A stretch of DNA of 64,000 nt from Candidatus Pelagibacter communis (GCF_001179925.1 NZ_CVSF01000019.1:1-64000), one strand, 5' to 3'. Positions 44,479 through 55,260 are shown, counted from the stretch's first letter. Translations and numbers: made by a program. The notes: generated from the sequence alone by a model not told the origin.

Positions 44479-46404
44479 TTAAGCGCTTTTTTCTTTATTT
44501 TCGTCTTTTACTTCTTCAAAGTCAGCATCAACAACATTATCGTCTTTTTTTTCCTTTTCATTTTTACCATCATCTTTATTAGGATCTGGTTTTGCACTTT
44601 GTTGCGATTTATAAATAGCTTCTCCAAGTTTCATTGAAGCTTGAACTAAACTTTCAGTTTTCTTTTTAATATTTTCAATATCTTCACCTTTTAATGACTC
44701 TTTAAGAGCATTAGATCCATCCTCTATTGCTTTTTTTTCAGCATCTGAGATTTTTGACCCGTGTTCTTTAAGATTTTTTTCAGTTGAATGTATTAAGGTA
44801 TCTGCTTGATTTCTTACATCTACAGACTCTCTTTTCTTTTTATCCGCTTCTTTGTTAGCTTCGGCATCTTTAACCATTTTTTCAATTTCTTCATCACTTA
44901 GACCACCTGAGGCTTGGATTTGAATTTTTTGTTCTTTTCCAGTCCCCTTATCTTTTGCCGATACGTTTACTATTCCGTTTGCGTCTATATCAAAAGTCAC
45001 TTCAATTTGAGGAACTCCTCTAGGAGCAGGTGCAATACCAACTAATTCGAAATTTCCTAATATCTTATTATCAGCAGCCATTTCTCTTTCACCTTGAAGA
45101 ACTCTTATTGATACAGCAGGCTGGTTATCTTCTGCAGTTGAAAAAACTTGACTTTTTTTAGTTGGAATAGTTGTATTTTTTTCAATTAACTTAGTAGAAA
45201 CACCTCCCAATGTTTCAATACCCAAAGATAATGGTGTAACGTCAAGAAGAAGAACGTCCTTAACATCACCTTGTAAAACACCTGCTTGAATTGCAGCACC
45301 CATTGCTACCACTTCATCAGGATTTACACTTTTATTAGGTTCTTTTCCAAAAAAATTTTTAACTTCCTCAATTACTTTTGGCATTCTGGTCATACCACCA
45401 ACCATTACTATTTCATCAACTTCGTTCGCAGTAATACCAGCATCCTTTAAAGCTGTCTTACATGGAGGCATAGTTTTAGCAATTAAATCTTCCACTAAAG
45501 CTTCTAATTTTGCCCTAGTCATTTTAATATTTATATGTTTTGGGCCAGTTTTATCCGCAGTTATAAATGGCAAGTTTACGTCAGTTTGTTCAGCTGACGA
45601 TAATTCAATTTTAGCTTTTTCTGCAGCTTCTTTTAATCTTTGGAGTGCAAGTTTATCAGATTTTAAATCAATTCCATTATCTTTTTTAAATTCTGAAATT
45701 AAATATTCAACAATCGCATTATCAAAATCTTCTCCACCTAAAAATGTATCTCCATTAGTTGATTTAACCTCAAAAACTCCATCACCTAGCTCAAGAATTG
45801 AAACATCAAAAGTTCCTCCACCTAAATCATAAACAGCAATCTTTTTATTTTGTTTTTTTTCTAAACCATATGCTAGAGATGCAGCCGTTGGTTCATTAAT
45901 AATTCTTAAAACCTCTAAACCAGCAATTTTACCAGCATCTTTTGTTGCCTGTCTTTGTGCATCATTAAAGTAGGCAGGTACAGTTATAACCGCTTTTGTT
46001 ACAGCTTGACCTAAATATTTTTCAGCTGTTTCCTTCATCTTTTGAAGAATAAAAGCAGAAATTTGTGATGGAGAATATTTTTCACCTTTAGACTCAATCC
46101 AAGCATCACCTTTTTCTGAATTTACAATTTTAAATGGTGCAGCCTCAATATCTTTTTTTACTGTTGGGTCATCAAAATTTCTTCCTATTAATCTTTTTAC
46201 TGCAAAAATTGTATTTTCTGGATTAGTTACAGCTTGTCTTTTTGCCGGTTGACCAATTAGTTTTTCGCTCTCATCAGTAAAAGCTACTACTGAAGGAGTT
46301 GTTCTTGCGCCTTCAGCATTTTCTAAAACTTTTGGCTGGCTACCTTCCATTATTGCAACGCAAGAATTAGTAGTTCCAAGATCTATTCCTATAATTTTGC
46401 TCAT
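44479..46404 (-). CDS. dnaK: chaperone DnaK (Hsp70)
   Basis: 641 residues. [17 protein letters not shown] (5-21) phosphate-1 loop, [14 protein letters not shown] near 195, and [13 protein letters not shown] near 335 are the Hsp70 signatures. Substrate-binding domain about 395-505, helical lid after it, with an acidic tail. A strong AGGAG lies at 46416-46420. A sigma-32-like promoter sits in the 61 bp gap after grpE, so dnaK can be driven on its own. Confidence 0.98.
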   Translation of the reverse strand: MSKIIGIDLGTTNSCVAIMEGSQPKVLENAEGARTTPSVVAFTDESEKLIGQPAKRQAVTNPENTIFAVKRLIGRNFDDPTVKKDIEAAPFKIVNSEKGDAWIESKGEKYSPSQISAFILQKMKETAEKYLGQAVTKAVITVPAYFNDAQRQATKDAGKIAGLEVLRIINEPTAASLAYGLEKKQNKKIAVYDLGGGTFDVSILELGDGVFEVKSTNGDTFLGGEDFDNAIVEYLISEFKKDNGIDLKSDKLALQRLKEAAEKAKIELSSAEQTDVNLPFITADKTGPKHINIKMTRAKLEALVEDLIAKTMPPCKTALKDAGITANEVDEIVMVGGMTRMPKVIEEVKNFFGKEPNKSVNPDEVVAMGAAIQAGVLQGDVKDVLLLDVTPLSLGIETLGGVSTKLIEKNTTIPTKKSQVFSTAEDNQPAVSIRVLQGEREMAADNKILGNFELVGIAPAPRGVPQIEVTFDIDANGIVNVSAKDKGTGKEQKIQIQASGGLSDEEIEKMVKDAEANKEADKKKRESVDVRNQADTLIHSTEKNLKEHGSKISDAEKKAIEDGSNALKESLKGEDIENIKKKTESLVQASMKLGEAIYKSQQSAKPDPNKDDGKNEKEKKDDNVVDADFEEVKDENKEKSA

Positions 46405-46425
46405 AATATTGATTACTCCTCTCTC

Positions 46426-46453
46426 ATATAGGGGTTAAATTGAATTCTACAAG
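46426..46453 (-). promoter_or_regulatory. candidate RpoH promoter for dnaK
   Basis: On the minus strand CTTGTAG (46453-46447), a 12 bp spacer, and CCCCTATAT (46434-46426). The first four bases of both boxes match the sigma-32 pattern CTTGAAA and CCCCATNT, and the spacer is within the usual range. Transcription would start near 46420, giving a very short leader that just includes the AGGAG ribosome site. Confidence 0.5.
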
Positions 46454-46465
46454 TTACCCATACAA

Positions 46466-47086
46466 TTAATTATTATCCTTATTTTTAGTAGTTTTTAGTT
46501 GTTCCCCTCGTTCATTTTGTGATTTTTTGGAAACACCTACTAAAGAAGGCCTTAATAATCTATCTTTTATTGTAAAACCTTTTTGAACCTCTTGAATAAT
46601 AGTTCCAGGTTCTTTCTCATCATCTTCAATTTCCATCATCGATTGATGCAAGTTTGGATCAAGCTTTTTATTTAAACATTCTATTTGTTTAATATTGTTT
46701 TTGTTAAAAATAGAAATTAATTCTTTATTTACAACTTTTAAATGATCTAAAATTTTTTGTAAGGCCTCAGTATCTTTCAACTTCTCGTCATTTTCCAAAG
46801 CCTGTTTAGATCTATCTAAATTATCAATTAAATTTAAAGCCTCTTTTGCAAATAAAAACCCACCATATTCAAAAGCATCTTCTTTTTCTTTTTCAAATCG
46901 TCTTCTTTGATTTTCCATTTCAGCTAATGTTCTTGATAATTTGTCTTCTAACTCTTTAATTTTATCTTCAGGTGTAGTCTCATCTTTTTTTTCATTTTCT
47001 GAAATTGGATCATTATGATTTTCGGTCTCAGTATTTTCCTCTGTTTCATTAGAAGAATTATTTATTGGTTCTTGCTCTTTCTCCAT
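46466..47086 (-). CDS. grpE: nucleotide exchange factor GrpE
   Basis: 206 residues. Acidic unstructured N-terminus (1-45), long coiled coil (about 45-100: KIKELEDKLSRTLAEMENQR), ALNLIDNLDRSKQAL, then the beta wing with LDPNLHQSMMEIED and VQKGFTIKDRLLRPSLVGVS, the GrpE signature. It drives ADP release from DnaK. It stands immediately upstream of dnaK, with which it forms the heat-shock operon. Divergent from rdgB, 42 bp gap. Confidence 0.96.
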   Translation of the reverse strand: MEKEQEPINNSSNETEENTETENHNDPISENEKKDETTPEDKIKELEDKLSRTLAEMENQRRRFEKEKEDAFEYGGFLFAKEALNLIDNLDRSKQALENDEKLKDTEALQKILDHLKVVNKELISIFNKNNIKQIECLNKKLDPNLHQSMMEIEDDEKEPGTIIQEVQKGFTIKDRLLRPSLVGVSKKSQNERGEQLKTTKNKDNN

Positions 47087-47093
47087 AAGTTTA

Positions 47094-47122
47094 TATATGG
47101 TAAGAATTTCTTAAATTACTAG
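47094..47122 (-). promoter_or_regulatory. candidate RpoH promoter for grpE
   Basis: On the minus strand CTAGTAA (47122-47116), 13 bp spacer, TACCATATA (47102-47094). This matches CTTGAAA at five of seven and CCCCATNTA at seven of nine counting N. The transcription start would fall at about the ATG (47086), and no Shine-Dalgarno is seen, as at hslV. A 13-bp near-palindrome TAAGAATTTCTTA (47101-47113) lies inside the spacer. Weak on its own. Confidence 0.35.
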
Positions 47123-47128
47123 ATGTAA

Positions 47129-47725
47129 ATGAAAAAAATTAAGAATCTTTTAATAGGTACTAATAACAAGGGAAAATTAAAAGAAATTAGAGCACTGCTT
47201 CCAAAATATATCAAAACTTATTCTACATCAGATTTTAACTTGAAAAGCCCACGAGAAAGTGGCAAAACATTTGCAGATAATTCAATTATAAAATCAAAAT
47301 ATTTTTCAAAAAAAACAAATTTATTATGTCTTGCCGATGACTCAGGTTTAGAAATAGATATTCTTGATAAAGCACCTGGCATTTATTCAGCTAGATGGGG
47401 TGGAAAGAATTTAGACTTCAAAAAAGCAATCAAACGTGTTTATAGAGAACTTGATAAAAAAGATAAAGATTGGAGAAATAAAAAAATAAAAGCAAGATTT
47501 ATTTGTGTTCTCTCTGTAAGCTTCTTAAGTAAAACAATTAAATGCGTAAAAGGTAAAGTTGAAGGAACAATTTCAAATATACCTAAAGGAAAAAATGGAT
47601 TTGGTTATGATCCTATTTTTATTCCTATTGGTAAAAAATTTACATTTGGTGAAATTTCTCCTAAATTGAAATATAAATCAGATCATCGATTTAAAGCATT
47701 CAAAAAAATTAAAAAATTTCTATAA
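47129..47725 (+). CDS. rdgB: XTP/dITP pyrophosphatase (RdgB/HAM1)
   Basis: 198 residues. IGTNNKGKLKEIRALLP (9-25) and CLADDSGLEIDIL (about 69-81, active-site Asp pair) then GIYSARWGG and KNGFGYDPIFIP match RdgB. It removes inosine and xanthosine triphosphates from the nucleotide pool. Convergent 17-bp overlap with the LpoA-like gene, and divergent from grpE. Confidence 0.96.
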   Translation: MKKIKNLLIGTNNKGKLKEIRALLPKYIKTYSTSDFNLKSPRESGKTFADNSIIKSKYFSKKTNLLCLADDSGLEIDILDKAPGIYSARWGGKNLDFKKAIKRVYRELDKKDKDWRNKKIKARFICVLSVSFLSKTIKCVKGKVEGTISNIPKGKNGFGYDPIFIPIGKKFTFGEISPKLKYKSDHRFKAFKKIKKFL

Positions 47726-48863
47726 GAGAACCATTTTCAATTTTGTAAAAATTAAGACGGTGATTAATTTTGTTATCTTTGATATCAAAAATTCCAATTT
47801 TTCCTTTAAAAGAGTTCTTTGCATTAAATGCTTTATTAATTTCATTAATATCATTTTTTAAAGATAGATAATATATTAAACCCACCAAATCATAACTTAA
47901 TAAAGATATGTGATTTGGATCTTCGTTAAATTTATTTAAAAATTTTTTTTTAAATTCTTCTAGGTTTTTTTTATTTATTGAAGGGTAATATATTGGTTGT
48001 GAAGCAGTTTCATTTAGTAAACTTTCATCAAACCACTGATTAAATGTCATAAAATATTTATCTTTTGGTGACACATCAGTATAAAGCAATGAGGTTATAA
48101 TACTCTTAAGACTTTCATCAAAATCTGCAATTATTACAGAGTCAAAATTAACATTCCCAATTGTATATCTTTTCTTAAGATTTTTTATTTTTCTTTCTTT
48201 GTTTGGATCATCTGAATTTTCTAATCTCGTTATTTCATCTATTAAATTTTGTTTTCTGATTTCGTAGTTTGTAATTTTCTCAATTTGTTTAGTTAATTTC
48301 GTAGGCTCAATGTCGTAAAAATATTGTTTTGAAGTTTTAATTCTCGATTTTTTAATTCCTTCTTTTACTTCTAAATCATAATTTAAATTAGGTATTAAAA
48401 ATATTGTTTTTTTTATCTTATTTTGATCAATAAATTTCTTTATTGTGTTCAATTGAGAAGTTGAGTTTATTCCAGTGCTAATAACATTATTTGGTAGATT
48501 TAATGTTTTATTAGTGAATGATAAAAATGTTAGATTCTTTAATTCATCTAAATAGATTAGATTTTCATAAAAAACTGGTCCGATAACCAAATTAATTCCA
48601 AGTTTCTCTAATTCAACAGCAGATCTTAATGTTTTTTTTGGATCAGATTGAGTATCTTTTGGAAATATTTCTAAATTTTCTGAGTTGATATCTTTTAAAG
48701 CTAAGCGTGTAGCTTTTACTATCTGTTTACCAATTTCTGCATTATCTCCTGATAATGGTACAAGTAAACCTATTCTGACTTTAATTTCCTCAGTTAAACT
48801 TGAGTTAATGGTAAAAAATAAATTACAAAAGCAAAAGAAAAGTATAGTGAAAATTTTCTTCAT
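47709..48863 (-). CDS. penicillin-binding-protein activator / LpoA-like periplasmic protein
   Basis: 384 residues. A signal peptide (MKKIFTILFFCFCNLFF, to about 24) precedes a type-1 periplasmic-binding fold: RIGLLVPLSGDNAEIGKQIV (about 30-49), LGINLVIGPVFYEN, then a second lobe. There is no lipobox at the end of the signal, so it may be soluble in the periplasm. Divergence from rsmI (34 bp gap) recalls the lpoA/rsmI pair of E. coli, where LpoA activates PBP1A. An amino-acid-binding role is the alternative. Confidence 0.72.
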   Translation of the reverse strand: MKKIFTILFFCFCNLFFTINSSLTEEIKVRIGLLVPLSGDNAEIGKQIVKATRLALKDINSENLEIFPKDTQSDPKKTLRSAVELEKLGINLVIGPVFYENLIYLDELKNLTFLSFTNKTLNLPNNVISTGINSTSQLNTIKKFIDQNKIKKTIFLIPNLNYDLEVKEGIKKSRIKTSKQYFYDIEPTKLTKQIEKITNYEIRKQNLIDEITRLENSDDPNKERKIKNLKKRYTIGNVNFDSVIIADFDESLKSIITSLLYTDVSPKDKYFMTFNQWFDESLLNETASQPIYYPSINKKNLEEFKKKFLNKFNEDPNHISLLSYDLVGLIYYLSLKNDINEINKAFNAKNSFKGKIGIFDIKDNKINHRLNFYKIENGSLIEIF

Positions 48864-48897
48864 TTGATGTTAGTAATACTTTAATACTGTTTAAATT

Positions 48898-49758
48898 ATG
48901 GTAAACCCTATATCACACAATAATAAGTTAAAAAAAGGGTTATATTTAATACCAACTCCAATAGGTAACTTAGCAGATATTACTTTAAGAGCCATAGAAT
49001 TATTAAAAAATTCAGATTTCATTCTTTGTGAAGATACCCGGGTGTCAAAAAAATTGTTAGATAAACTCATGATAAAAACAAAATTAATTTCCTATCATAA
49101 ATTTAATGAAGTAAAAAATTTAAATAAAATAATTGATTTACTAAAAGATAATAAAATTGTTTCATTAATTTCTGATGCAGGAACACCAAGTATTTCTGAT
49201 CCAGGTGCTATTTTGATTAATAAGTGTTTGCAATATAATATTAATGTAATTCCATTACCTGGTCCTTCAGCTGTTACAACCGCAGTATCTATAAGTGGTT
49301 TTAGCGAAAAATATTTATTCTATGGTTTTTTTCCTGAGAAAGAAAAAAAGATTAAAGAAGAGTTAGATAAATTATCTAATTTAAATTTTTGTTTTGTTTT
49401 CTTTGTTTCACCAAAAAAAATTAATAAAATAATTCCACATCTAAAGAATTATTTTGATGATAGAAAAATATTGATATGTAGAGAAATTTCTAAATATTAT
49501 GAGGAATTTATAAGATCTAATTTGAATGAATTAGAACTTTTTAAAAATGAACCAAAAGGTGAATTGACCCTAGTTATATCTGAAAAAATAATTGATAAAA
49601 AAAAGTCACTTTTTTTAAGTGAATCAGATAAAAGAGATATAAAAATAATGATTAACAAACTAAGTTTAAGAGAGATAACTGATTTTATTTCCCAGAAAAG
49701 CAATATTCCAAAAAAAGAAATTTATAATTATTGTTTGAGGTTGAAAAATGAAAAATAA
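48898..49758 (+). CDS. rsmI: 16S rRNA (cytidine1402-2'-O)-methyltransferase RsmI
   Basis: 286 residues. LYLIPTPIGNLADITLRAIE (about 15-34) is the RsmI opening, CEDTRVSKKLLDK, SLISDAGTPSISDPG and IPLPGPSAVTTAVSISGF follow; a tetrapyrrole-methylase-like fold. Methylates C1402 in the ribosomal P site. The 3' end overlaps the BON lipoprotein gene by 11 bp. The N-terminal 13 residues are a short extension of the family start. Confidence 0.95.
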   Translation: MVNPISHNNKLKKGLYLIPTPIGNLADITLRAIELLKNSDFILCEDTRVSKKLLDKLMIKTKLISYHKFNEVKNLNKIIDLLKDNKIVSLISDAGTPSISDPGAILINKCLQYNINVIPLPGPSAVTTAVSISGFSEKYLFYGFFPEKEKKIKEELDKLSNLNFCFVFFVSPKKINKIIPHLKNYFDDRKILICREISKYYEEFIRSNLNELELFKNEPKGELTLVISEKIIDKKKSLFLSESDKRDIKIMINKLSLREITDFISQKSNIPKKEIYNYCLRLKNEK

Positions 49759-50341
49759 ATTATTTGTAATTTTTTTTGCTTGTTTAGTTTTAACAGGATG
49801 CGCGGGCGTCGCTTCCAAGGGTATTTTTGGGACTGGAGTTAGTGTTGCATTTGATCCGAGGTCAGTCGGAACACAAGTTGATGACTCTATAATGCAAAAA
49901 AATTTGTCAGCTAGAGTTATATTGATGGATAAAAAATATTTATTATCAATTAAATCAAAAGTATTAGATGGTAGAATATTTTTGACAGGCAAAGTAGACA
50001 GCCCTGAGGAAAAATTAAAACTTACTAAACTTGCTTGGGAGACAGATGGAGTAAGATCAGTTAGAAATGATATCAAAATCAAAGAGGAATTTAATTTTCA
50101 ACAATCTGCAAAAGATATTTTGATAACATCTCAATTGAGAGCAGCAATGATTTTTAATAAAAATATAAAAGCTACAAATTATCAAATTGATACATATAAA
50201 AAGAAAATTTACGTCTATGGTATAGCTTTAACAATCAATGAGAAAGACGAAGTTATAAGTGAAGCAAAAGAAATTTTAGATGTTGAAAATGTCATAGCAA
50301 GTATAATTCTTGTAGACGATTTAAGAATTCAAAAAGATTAA
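49748..50341 (+). CDS. BON-domain outer-membrane lipoprotein (DolP/YraP-like)
   Basis: 197 residues. Signal and lipobox FACLVLTGCAGVASKG give lipidation at Cys18. Two BON domains follow (about 50-115, with KVLDGRIFLTGKVDSPEEK; and about 120-195, with TYKKKIYVYGIALTINEKDE). In E. coli dolP lies downstream of rsmI-lpoA and keeps the outer membrane intact, so context supports the call. The yraN and diaA genes found between them in E. coli are missing here. Confidence 0.86.
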   Translation: MKNKLFVIFFACLVLTGCAGVASKGIFGTGVSVAFDPRSVGTQVDDSIMQKNLSARVILMDKKYLLSIKSKVLDGRIFLTGKVDSPEEKLKLTKLAWETDGVRSVRNDIKIKEEFNFQQSAKDILITSQLRAAMIFNKNIKATNYQIDTYKKKIYVYGIALTINEKDEVISEAKEILDVENVIASIILVDDLRIQKD

Positions 50342-52624
50342 TTAGATTTTATAATCAATAACATCAGCAGAATAAGCAGCTATTGATGCTAAATTTATCA
50401 ATTCAGAGGTTGATGTTCTCAAAGGGGCTATTTCTATTGGAAGACCCAAACCAACTAATAAAGGACCTATAACTTTTGCATCACCTAAAGTTTTCATCAT
50501 TTTATAAGATATAGCTGCACTATGTTGACCGGGCATTATCAATATATTTGCATTACCAACAATTTTTGAAAACGGGTAAAGATTTTTATATTCTTCATTT
50601 AAAGCAACATCTGGCTGCATATCTCCATCAAATTCAAAATCCACTTTTTTTTCTTTTAAAATATCCACTGCTTTTTTTATATGTTTAGTACGACTAGTTT
50701 CTGGTTGTCCAAATGTTGAGTGAGATACAAAAGCTACTTTTGGTTCAAAACCAAAAAGGCGTACCACTCTTGCTGCAGAGACTGCAATCTCTGACATTTG
50801 CTCTGAAGTTGGATATTCGTGCACACTTGTGTCAGCAACAAAAATAGTTTTTCCTTTGTGGACAACTAAGTTTAAACCAAACATTATTTCTCCTGGTCTA
50901 GGATTTACAACTTGTTTTATTTTATCCAATGATGCTCCAAATCTTCTAGTGTTACCAGTTACAGCACCATCTGCATCCCCGCAAGCAACCATACATGATG
51001 CCCAAACGACCCTATCATTTCTTACAAGTCTGTCGCAATCCCATTCTAACATACCTTGTTCTCTTTGCAGTTTTTTGAATAAATACTGAACGTATTTTTT
51101 TCTTTTTTCAGTATCTTTTGAATTTACAATTTCTATGTCAAAGTTTTGATCATAACCAATTTTTTTTATTTGCTCTTTTACTTTTTCTTCCTTACCTATT
51201 AAAATTGGGATACCTAATTTAGAGTTCTTAAAAGCAATTGCTGCTTTTAATGTATTTATATCTTCACCATCAGCGAAAACTATTCGTTTTTGATGTTTTT
51301 TAATATAATTGTTAATACCTTGCATAATTGTAACAGTAGGGTCTAAGCGTTGTTTTAGCTGTTCTTTATATTGTTCAAAATCAACTATAGGTTTTCTAGC
51401 AACGTTACTATCCATAGCTGCTTTTGCAACAGCTGCAGGTATTACACTTATTAATCTTGGATCAAATGTTGATGGTATTATGTAATCTTTACCATAGTGA
51501 GGTCTTTCTCCTCCCATTGCTGCAACAACTTCATCTGGAACATCTTCTCTGGCTAAATTTGCTATAGCATTAGCTGCAGCCACTTTCATTTCTTCATTAA
51601 TTGTTTTTGATCTTACGTCTAGTGCACCTCTAAATATATAAGGGAATCCAATTAAATTATTTACTTGATTTGGATAATCAGATCTTCCAGTTGCAATGAT
51701 TGCATCATCTCGAACTTCCTCGATCTCCTCTGGAGTGATCTCTGGATCAGGATTAGCGCAGGCAAATATAATTGGATTTTTAGCCATTTTCTTTACCATA
51801 TCTTTAGTTAGAGCTCCTTTGGCAGATAATCCTAAAAATACATCTGCATCTTTAATTGCATCTGATAAAACTCGATCTTTAGTTTCGATAGCGTGACTTG
51901 ATTTCCATTGATTAAGATTTTCTCTACCCCTATAGATTACTCCTTTTCTGTCTATCATAGTAATATTTTTTTGTGGTACTCCAGTATTTTTAAATAAATT
52001 TGTACATGCCATAGCTGATGCACCTGCACCATTAACAACAATTTTAATTTTTTTTATTGACTTTTTGCTTATGTCTAGAGCATTAATTAAAGCAGCTGTG
52101 GTAATAATTGCTGTACCATGTTGGTCATCGTGAAAAACAGGTATATCCAAAATTTCTTTTAATTTCTCTTCTATCTCAAAACAATCTGGTGCTGCAATAT
52201 CTTCTAGATTAATTCCGCCAAAACTAGGAGCAAAATTTTTGATAGACCTTATGATTTCATCTGCATCCTTGCAATCAATTTCAAGATCGATAGAGTCTAT
52301 ATCAGCAAATCTTTTGAACAAGACTGCTTTACCTTCCATTACAGGCTTAGATGCTAGAGCCCCCAAATTTCCCATACCAAGAATTGCAGAACCATTACTG
52401 ATAACTGCAACAAGATTTCCTTTACTTGTATAATCATAGGCTTTCTCTGGATTTTCACTTATTGCTTTTACAGGAGCTGCAACTCCAGGTGAATATGCTA
52501 AAGCGAGGTCTCTTTTTGTTGTCATATTTTTAGAAGATATTATTTCTAATTTTCCCGGCTTTTTATGTGTATGAAATTCTAAAGCTTCTTTTTCTGTATA
52601 ATGATCTGTTTTTGTTTTTTTCAT
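50342..52624 (-). CDS. maeB: NADP-type malic enzyme with phosphotransacetylase-like domain
   Basis: 760 residues. The malic enzyme part covers about 1-425: DLALAYSPGVAAPVKAI, FHDDQHGTAIITTAALINAL, and the Rossmann loop VVNGAGASAMACTNLF. The C-terminal part (about 430-760) is phosphotransacetylase-like, ending PLRTSTSELINLASIAAYSA. It decarboxylates malate to pyruvate with NADP reduction; in homologues the second domain is mainly regulatory, sensing acetyl-CoA. Abuts the BON gene stop with no gap; 50 bp to divergent murJ. Confidence 0.95.
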   Translation of the reverse strand: MKKTKTDHYTEKEALEFHTHKKPGKLEIISSKNMTTKRDLALAYSPGVAAPVKAISENPEKAYDYTSKGNLVAVISNGSAILGMGNLGALASKPVMEGKAVLFKRFADIDSIDLEIDCKDADEIIRSIKNFAPSFGGINLEDIAAPDCFEIEEKLKEILDIPVFHDDQHGTAIITTAALINALDISKKSIKKIKIVVNGAGASAMACTNLFKNTGVPQKNITMIDRKGVIYRGRENLNQWKSSHAIETKDRVLSDAIKDADVFLGLSAKGALTKDMVKKMAKNPIIFACANPDPEITPEEIEEVRDDAIIATGRSDYPNQVNNLIGFPYIFRGALDVRSKTINEEMKVAAANAIANLAREDVPDEVVAAMGGERPHYGKDYIIPSTFDPRLISVIPAAVAKAAMDSNVARKPIVDFEQYKEQLKQRLDPTVTIMQGINNYIKKHQKRIVFADGEDINTLKAAIAFKNSKLGIPILIGKEEKVKEQIKKIGYDQNFDIEIVNSKDTEKRKKYVQYLFKKLQREQGMLEWDCDRLVRNDRVVWASCMVACGDADGAVTGNTRRFGASLDKIKQVVNPRPGEIMFGLNLVVHKGKTIFVADTSVHEYPTSEQMSEIAVSAARVVRLFGFEPKVAFVSHSTFGQPETSRTKHIKKAVDILKEKKVDFEFDGDMQPDVALNEEYKNLYPFSKIVGNANILIMPGQHSAAISYKMMKTLGDAKVIGPLLVGLGLPIEIAPLRTSTSELINLASIAAYSADVIDYKI

Positions 52625-52674
52625 TATTGATAATTAGATGTACAAATGGGGTAAAATTAAGACTAATATGATTT

Positions 52675-54204
52675 ATGAACTTAATTAAGTCAACTGGGAC
52701 TTTTAGCTTTTTTACAATAATCAGTAGGTTGCTAGGTTATTTGAGAGATATTTTGGTTGCCATTTTTCTTGGGACTGGTTTTTTAGCTGATGTTTTTTTT
52801 GTAGCATTCAGAATACCGAATACATTTAGAAGATTATTTGCTGAAGGAACTTTTAATGCAGCTTTTGTTCCCAGCTATTCTACAGAAATAGTTAAAGGAA
52901 AAACAAATTCAAATAACTTTGCTAATGAAGTTTTTAATCTTCTATTATTAATTTTATTATCTTTAGTACTAATAATTCAAATATTCATGCCTTTATTTGT
53001 TTCATTAATTGCCCCTGGTTTTATTGAAGATAATGAAAAAATGAAATTAGCGATCAATCTTACGAGAATTACTATTCCATTTTTGATTTTAGTGTCATTA
53101 GCATCTTTTTTTTCAGCAATACTTAATACCCATAATAGATTTGCCGAGTCAGCTGCAGCACCAATTATTTTAAATATTGTTTTAATAATTATCTTATTAT
53201 TTGGTAATTTCTTAGATGATAAATTGGTTTATTATCTATCTTATGGAGTTACTTTAGCAGGTTTATTACAACTCATATTTTTATATTCTTTTGTAAAGAA
53301 ATATCTAAATATAAGATTAAGAATAAAATTAAAAGTATCTAAAAAAGTAAAATATTTTTTTAAAAAACTTCTTCCAAGTATATTTTCTTCAGGTGTTACC
53401 CAAATTAACATTTTAATTGGGACAATTATTGCATCTTTTCAAGCAAGTGCTGTTTCATATCTTTATTATGCGGATAGGATTTATCAAATTAATTTAGCAA
53501 TTGCAGGAATCGCAATTGGAATTGTAATTCTTCCACAATTATCAAAACAAATAAGTTTTAAAAATAAAAAAAAAATTGATTTTATTCAAAATAAAGCTTT
53601 AGAATTAAGTTTATTTCTAAGTTTACCTGCATCAGTAGCTTTATTAATTGCAGCCAATCAGATTATTTCTGCATTATTTGGATATGGTCAATTTGATGAA
53701 AACTCAGTATTAAATTCAGCTAAAGCACTTTATTACTTTGGTTTAGGCTTGCCTGCTTTCGCAATGATTAAAGTTTTTTCAAGTTTCTTTTTTGCAAATC
53801 ATGATACAAAAACTCCTTTTTATATTTCGTTAGTGTCTGTGTTATTAAACATAATAATTAGTGTTTATTTCTTTAGGTCTATTGGTTTTATAATAATTCC
53901 AATAGCGACGACAATTTCTTCGTGGTTTAATTCAATACTATTATTTTTATTCCTTAAAAAAAGAAATTTATTTAGTTTCAATAAAATTTTTTTCATACGT
54001 TTTTTTAAAATCGTAGTTTCCTCAATATTAATGGGTTTATTTTTTAATTATTTGATGATTCTATTTAATCATCAACTATCTTTTGGAAATTCTCTAAAAT
54101 CTATATATCTAATTTTATCAGTTATTTTAGGGCTGGGCTTTTATTTGATGATATCTTATTTGATCAAGGCTTTTCAATTAGAGGATATTAAATTAAAGTA
54201 TTAA
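52675..54204 (+). CDS. murJ: lipid II flippase MurJ
   Basis: 509 residues with about fourteen membrane helices. The opening [19 protein letters not shown] and [29 protein letters not shown] are the MurJ (MviN) signatures, with the essential Arg residues. It flips lipid II to the periplasmic face for peptidoglycan synthesis. The trpS ATG follows after 2 bp. murJ-trpS-nfu is a recurrent alphaproteobacterial order. Confidence 0.96.
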   Translation: MNLIKSTGTFSFFTIISRLLGYLRDILVAIFLGTGFLADVFFVAFRIPNTFRRLFAEGTFNAAFVPSYSTEIVKGKTNSNNFANEVFNLLLLILLSLVLIIQIFMPLFVSLIAPGFIEDNEKMKLAINLTRITIPFLILVSLASFFSAILNTHNRFAESAAAPIILNIVLIIILLFGNFLDDKLVYYLSYGVTLAGLLQLIFLYSFVKKYLNIRLRIKLKVSKKVKYFFKKLLPSIFSSGVTQINILIGTIIASFQASAVSYLYYADRIYQINLAIAGIAIGIVILPQLSKQISFKNKKKIDFIQNKALELSLFLSLPASVALLIAANQIISALFGYGQFDENSVLNSAKALYYFGLGLPAFAMIKVFSSFFFANHDTKTPFYISLVSVLLNIIISVYFFRSIGFIIIPIATTISSWFNSILLFLFLKKRNLFSFNKIFFIRFFKIVVSSILMGLFFNYLMILFNHQLSFGNSLKSIYLILSVILGLGFYLMISYLIKAFQLEDIKLKY

Positions 54205-54206
54205 TA

Positions 54207-55208
54207 ATGGGTAAAAAAATATTTTCAGGTGTACAGCCGACAGGTAATTTACATTTAGGAAACTATTTGGGTGCAATTAAGAATTTTGTTGATTTGAATA
54301 ATGAACCTGCAAATGAGTGTGTTTTTTGTGTTGTTGATTTGCATGCCATTACGGTTAATCAAGATCCCCAAGAGCTTAGAAATAATATAAGAGAAACTGT
54401 TGCAACATTTATCGCTTGCGGAATAAATCCTGAAAAAAGTATCATTTTTAATCAATCTGCTGTGCCAGCACATTCCGAAGCTGCTTGGTTATTAAGTTGC
54501 GTTGCAAGAATGGGCTGGTTAAATAGAATGACACAATTTAAAGAAAAGGCAGGTAAAGACAAAGAAAAAGCAAGCATTGGATTATATTCTTATCCAATAT
54601 TAATGGCAGCTGACATTTTATTATATGACACCACACATGTACCTGTAGGACAAGATCAAAAACAACATCTTGAACTATGCAGAGATATTGCTCAAAAATT
54701 TAATAATGATTATGGAGTTGATGACTTTTTAAAAATTCCCGAACCGCTTATTCAAAAACAGTTTTCAAGAATAATGAGTCTAAAAGATGGAACAAAAAAA
54801 ATGAGTAAATCTGAGTTATCAGATTTGAGTAGAATAAACTTAACAGACGATAAGGACTTAATAGTAAACAAAATTAAGAAAGCAAAAACAGACCCACTTC
54901 CATTACCTTCAAATACTGATGAGTTAATGAAAAGACCAGAAGCTAGAAATCTTCTAGAAATTTATTCAAGTCTGAAAAATTCATCTTTAGATAATTCAGT
55001 TGGTGAATTTAAAGGAAAAAAATTTTCAGATTTCAAAGATAAACTTACTCAGCTTTTAGTTGAAAAAATTAATCCTATCACATTAGAAATAAAAAAATTA
55101 GTTAATGATAAAGGATTTTTGGATAAAATACTTTTGGAAGGTCATAAGAAAGCCAACAATATTGCCTCTAAAAAGATAAAAAAAATGCAAGAAATAATAG
55201 GCTTTTAA
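54207..55208 (+). CDS. trpS: tryptophanyl-tRNA synthetase
   Basis: 333 residues, class I synthetase. [20 protein letters not shown] (7-26) is the HIGH-type motif, [20 protein letters not shown] and [15 protein letters not shown] follow, and [13 protein letters not shown] is the KMSKS loop. Charges tRNA-Trp. 52 bp of AT-rich sequence separates it from the nfu gene. Confidence 0.97.
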   Translation: MGKKIFSGVQPTGNLHLGNYLGAIKNFVDLNNEPANECVFCVVDLHAITVNQDPQELRNNIRETVATFIACGINPEKSIIFNQSAVPAHSEAAWLLSCVARMGWLNRMTQFKEKAGKDKEKASIGLYSYPILMAADILLYDTTHVPVGQDQKQHLELCRDIAQKFNNDYGVDDFLKIPEPLIQKQFSRIMSLKDGTKKMSKSELSDLSRINLTDDKDLIVNKIKKAKTDPLPLPSNTDELMKRPEARNLLEIYSSLKNSSLDNSVGEFKGKKFSDFKDKLTQLLVEKINPITLEIKKLVNDKGFLDKILLEGHKKANNIASKKIKKMQEIIGF

Positions 55209-55260
55209 ATTAATTACTTAAACAAGTTTCAATTTTAAAATTATTGACTATATATAAATC

